A DNA stretch of 64,000 bases from Azolla caroliniana (Eukaryota; Polypodiophyta), in the NCBI GenBank assembly GCA_043228905.1, contig JBHGNT010000017.1, positions 806,001 to 870,000 of the forward strand, written 5' to 3'. How positions within the stretch are numbered: the first letter of the stretch is position 1; every line of letters begins with the position of its first letter. The translations under genes and the position numbers were made by a program. The notes under the pieces are model-generated. The model was not told where the DNA came from. It did no database searches and worked only from the letters and a program-made list of their open reading frames with translations. Shown here piece after piece: positions 63,490 through 64,000 of the stretch.

Positions 63490-64000
63490 GTCATCCTTGC
63501 CTTCAATATGTATGTTGCTATAAGGGTTATTGGACTCCCCATGTCCATATGAATCCAATAAAAGCATCTTTTAGTCATGTCAAATTGTGCATACCAAAGT
63601 GTTAATAATTAGGTAATTAAACATGGGTTAATTAGTACCTAATTATGTGATTAGTTGATAAGCGAAAGATTAAGTGATATGTGTGTGAGAGGAAGAGAGA
63701 CAGAAGTACACTTATGAACAACACAAGATGGGGGATGATTAACTCTATATTAAATTAACATTATCATCATCAAATACAATTTAATACCTACAATGAGGTA
63801 TAAAAGTGTAAGTCCTATATTAAATGTACTTAAGAGTAACTAACTAAACTAAGTTGAGCTTGATCTCTCACACAAAGTATCACCCTCATGTGAAATCTTT
63901 CTGTGTTGAATTGGCAACACCTCCCATGATTGTAGAAATATTATTCTAGATCGTGGCTCTCATTCACAAGATAGGAATCATGCCACCTCAAATAATTTAC
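63490..64000. other. no recognised feature
   Basis: AT-rich, nothing identified. Confidence 0.5.

Overview
The window is a land-plant nuclear genome segment made almost entirely of nested, decayed transposable elements. The evidence is Ty1/copia and Ty3/gypsy pol genes, plant-type LTR promoters and primer sites, LINE zinc-knuckle C-termini, a Mutator-like MITE with long inverted repeats, and plant-type microsatellites. I could not fix the lineage. No intact host protein-coding gene is supported. All boundaries, motif calls and repeat periods were read by eye, with no database search.

Left block (1-8.4 kb). A copia element (copia-1, + strand, 5' end outside the window) sits in the gag of an antisense gypsy (gypsy-1). 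The 5' LTR of gypsy-1 is split by a long LTR (4838-7351), which carries two further solo LTRs (4935-5705 and 6024-6829). Gypsy-1 itself sits in an antisense copia. Four insertions here have recognisable target duplications or flanks (GCGT, CCGG, GTTAA, and a right-hand ACGT).

8.4-18.7 kb. This holds a LINE scrap, a heavily degraded copia (copia-3), a LINE-like 3' end carrying a MULE-type MITE with a 10-bp target duplication, an antisense LINE with a zf-RVT domain, a recombined mosaic (15.05-16.2 kb), and the antisense 3' half of another gypsy (gypsy-2).

18.7-39.3 kb. A gypsy element (gypsy-T) has a proline/glutamate-rich gag, protease, RT, RNase H and integrase, plus a 556-residue extra ORF downstream of integrase. 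It is split by an antisense non-autonomous gypsy (gypsy-3, 21129-33278, target duplication ACGG) that has a gag-like ORF and an acidic repeat ORF but no RT. Gypsy-3 is split by a nearly complete gypsy (gypsy-4, 24186-32270). Gypsy-4 carries a solo LTR (24898-25864, target duplication ACGT) between its primer site and gag.

39.3-50.2 kb. An unusual Asp/Asn/Tyr-rich truncated ORF is followed by a gypsy integrase tail, mixed LTR fragments and an antisense copia (copia-4) that is split by a second copy of the 24.9-kb solo-LTR family.

50.2-64 kb. This part is AT-rich, with few recognisable elements: several local tandem duplications, a possible 5' end of a host gene (57.3-57.8 kb, weak), and two more LINE-like 3' ends with CT tails.

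The most distinctive pattern is that the TGTCG...CGACA LTRs repeatedly carry 4-bp target duplications with a central CG. Many of the broken reading frames contain stops explainable as C-to-T changes.
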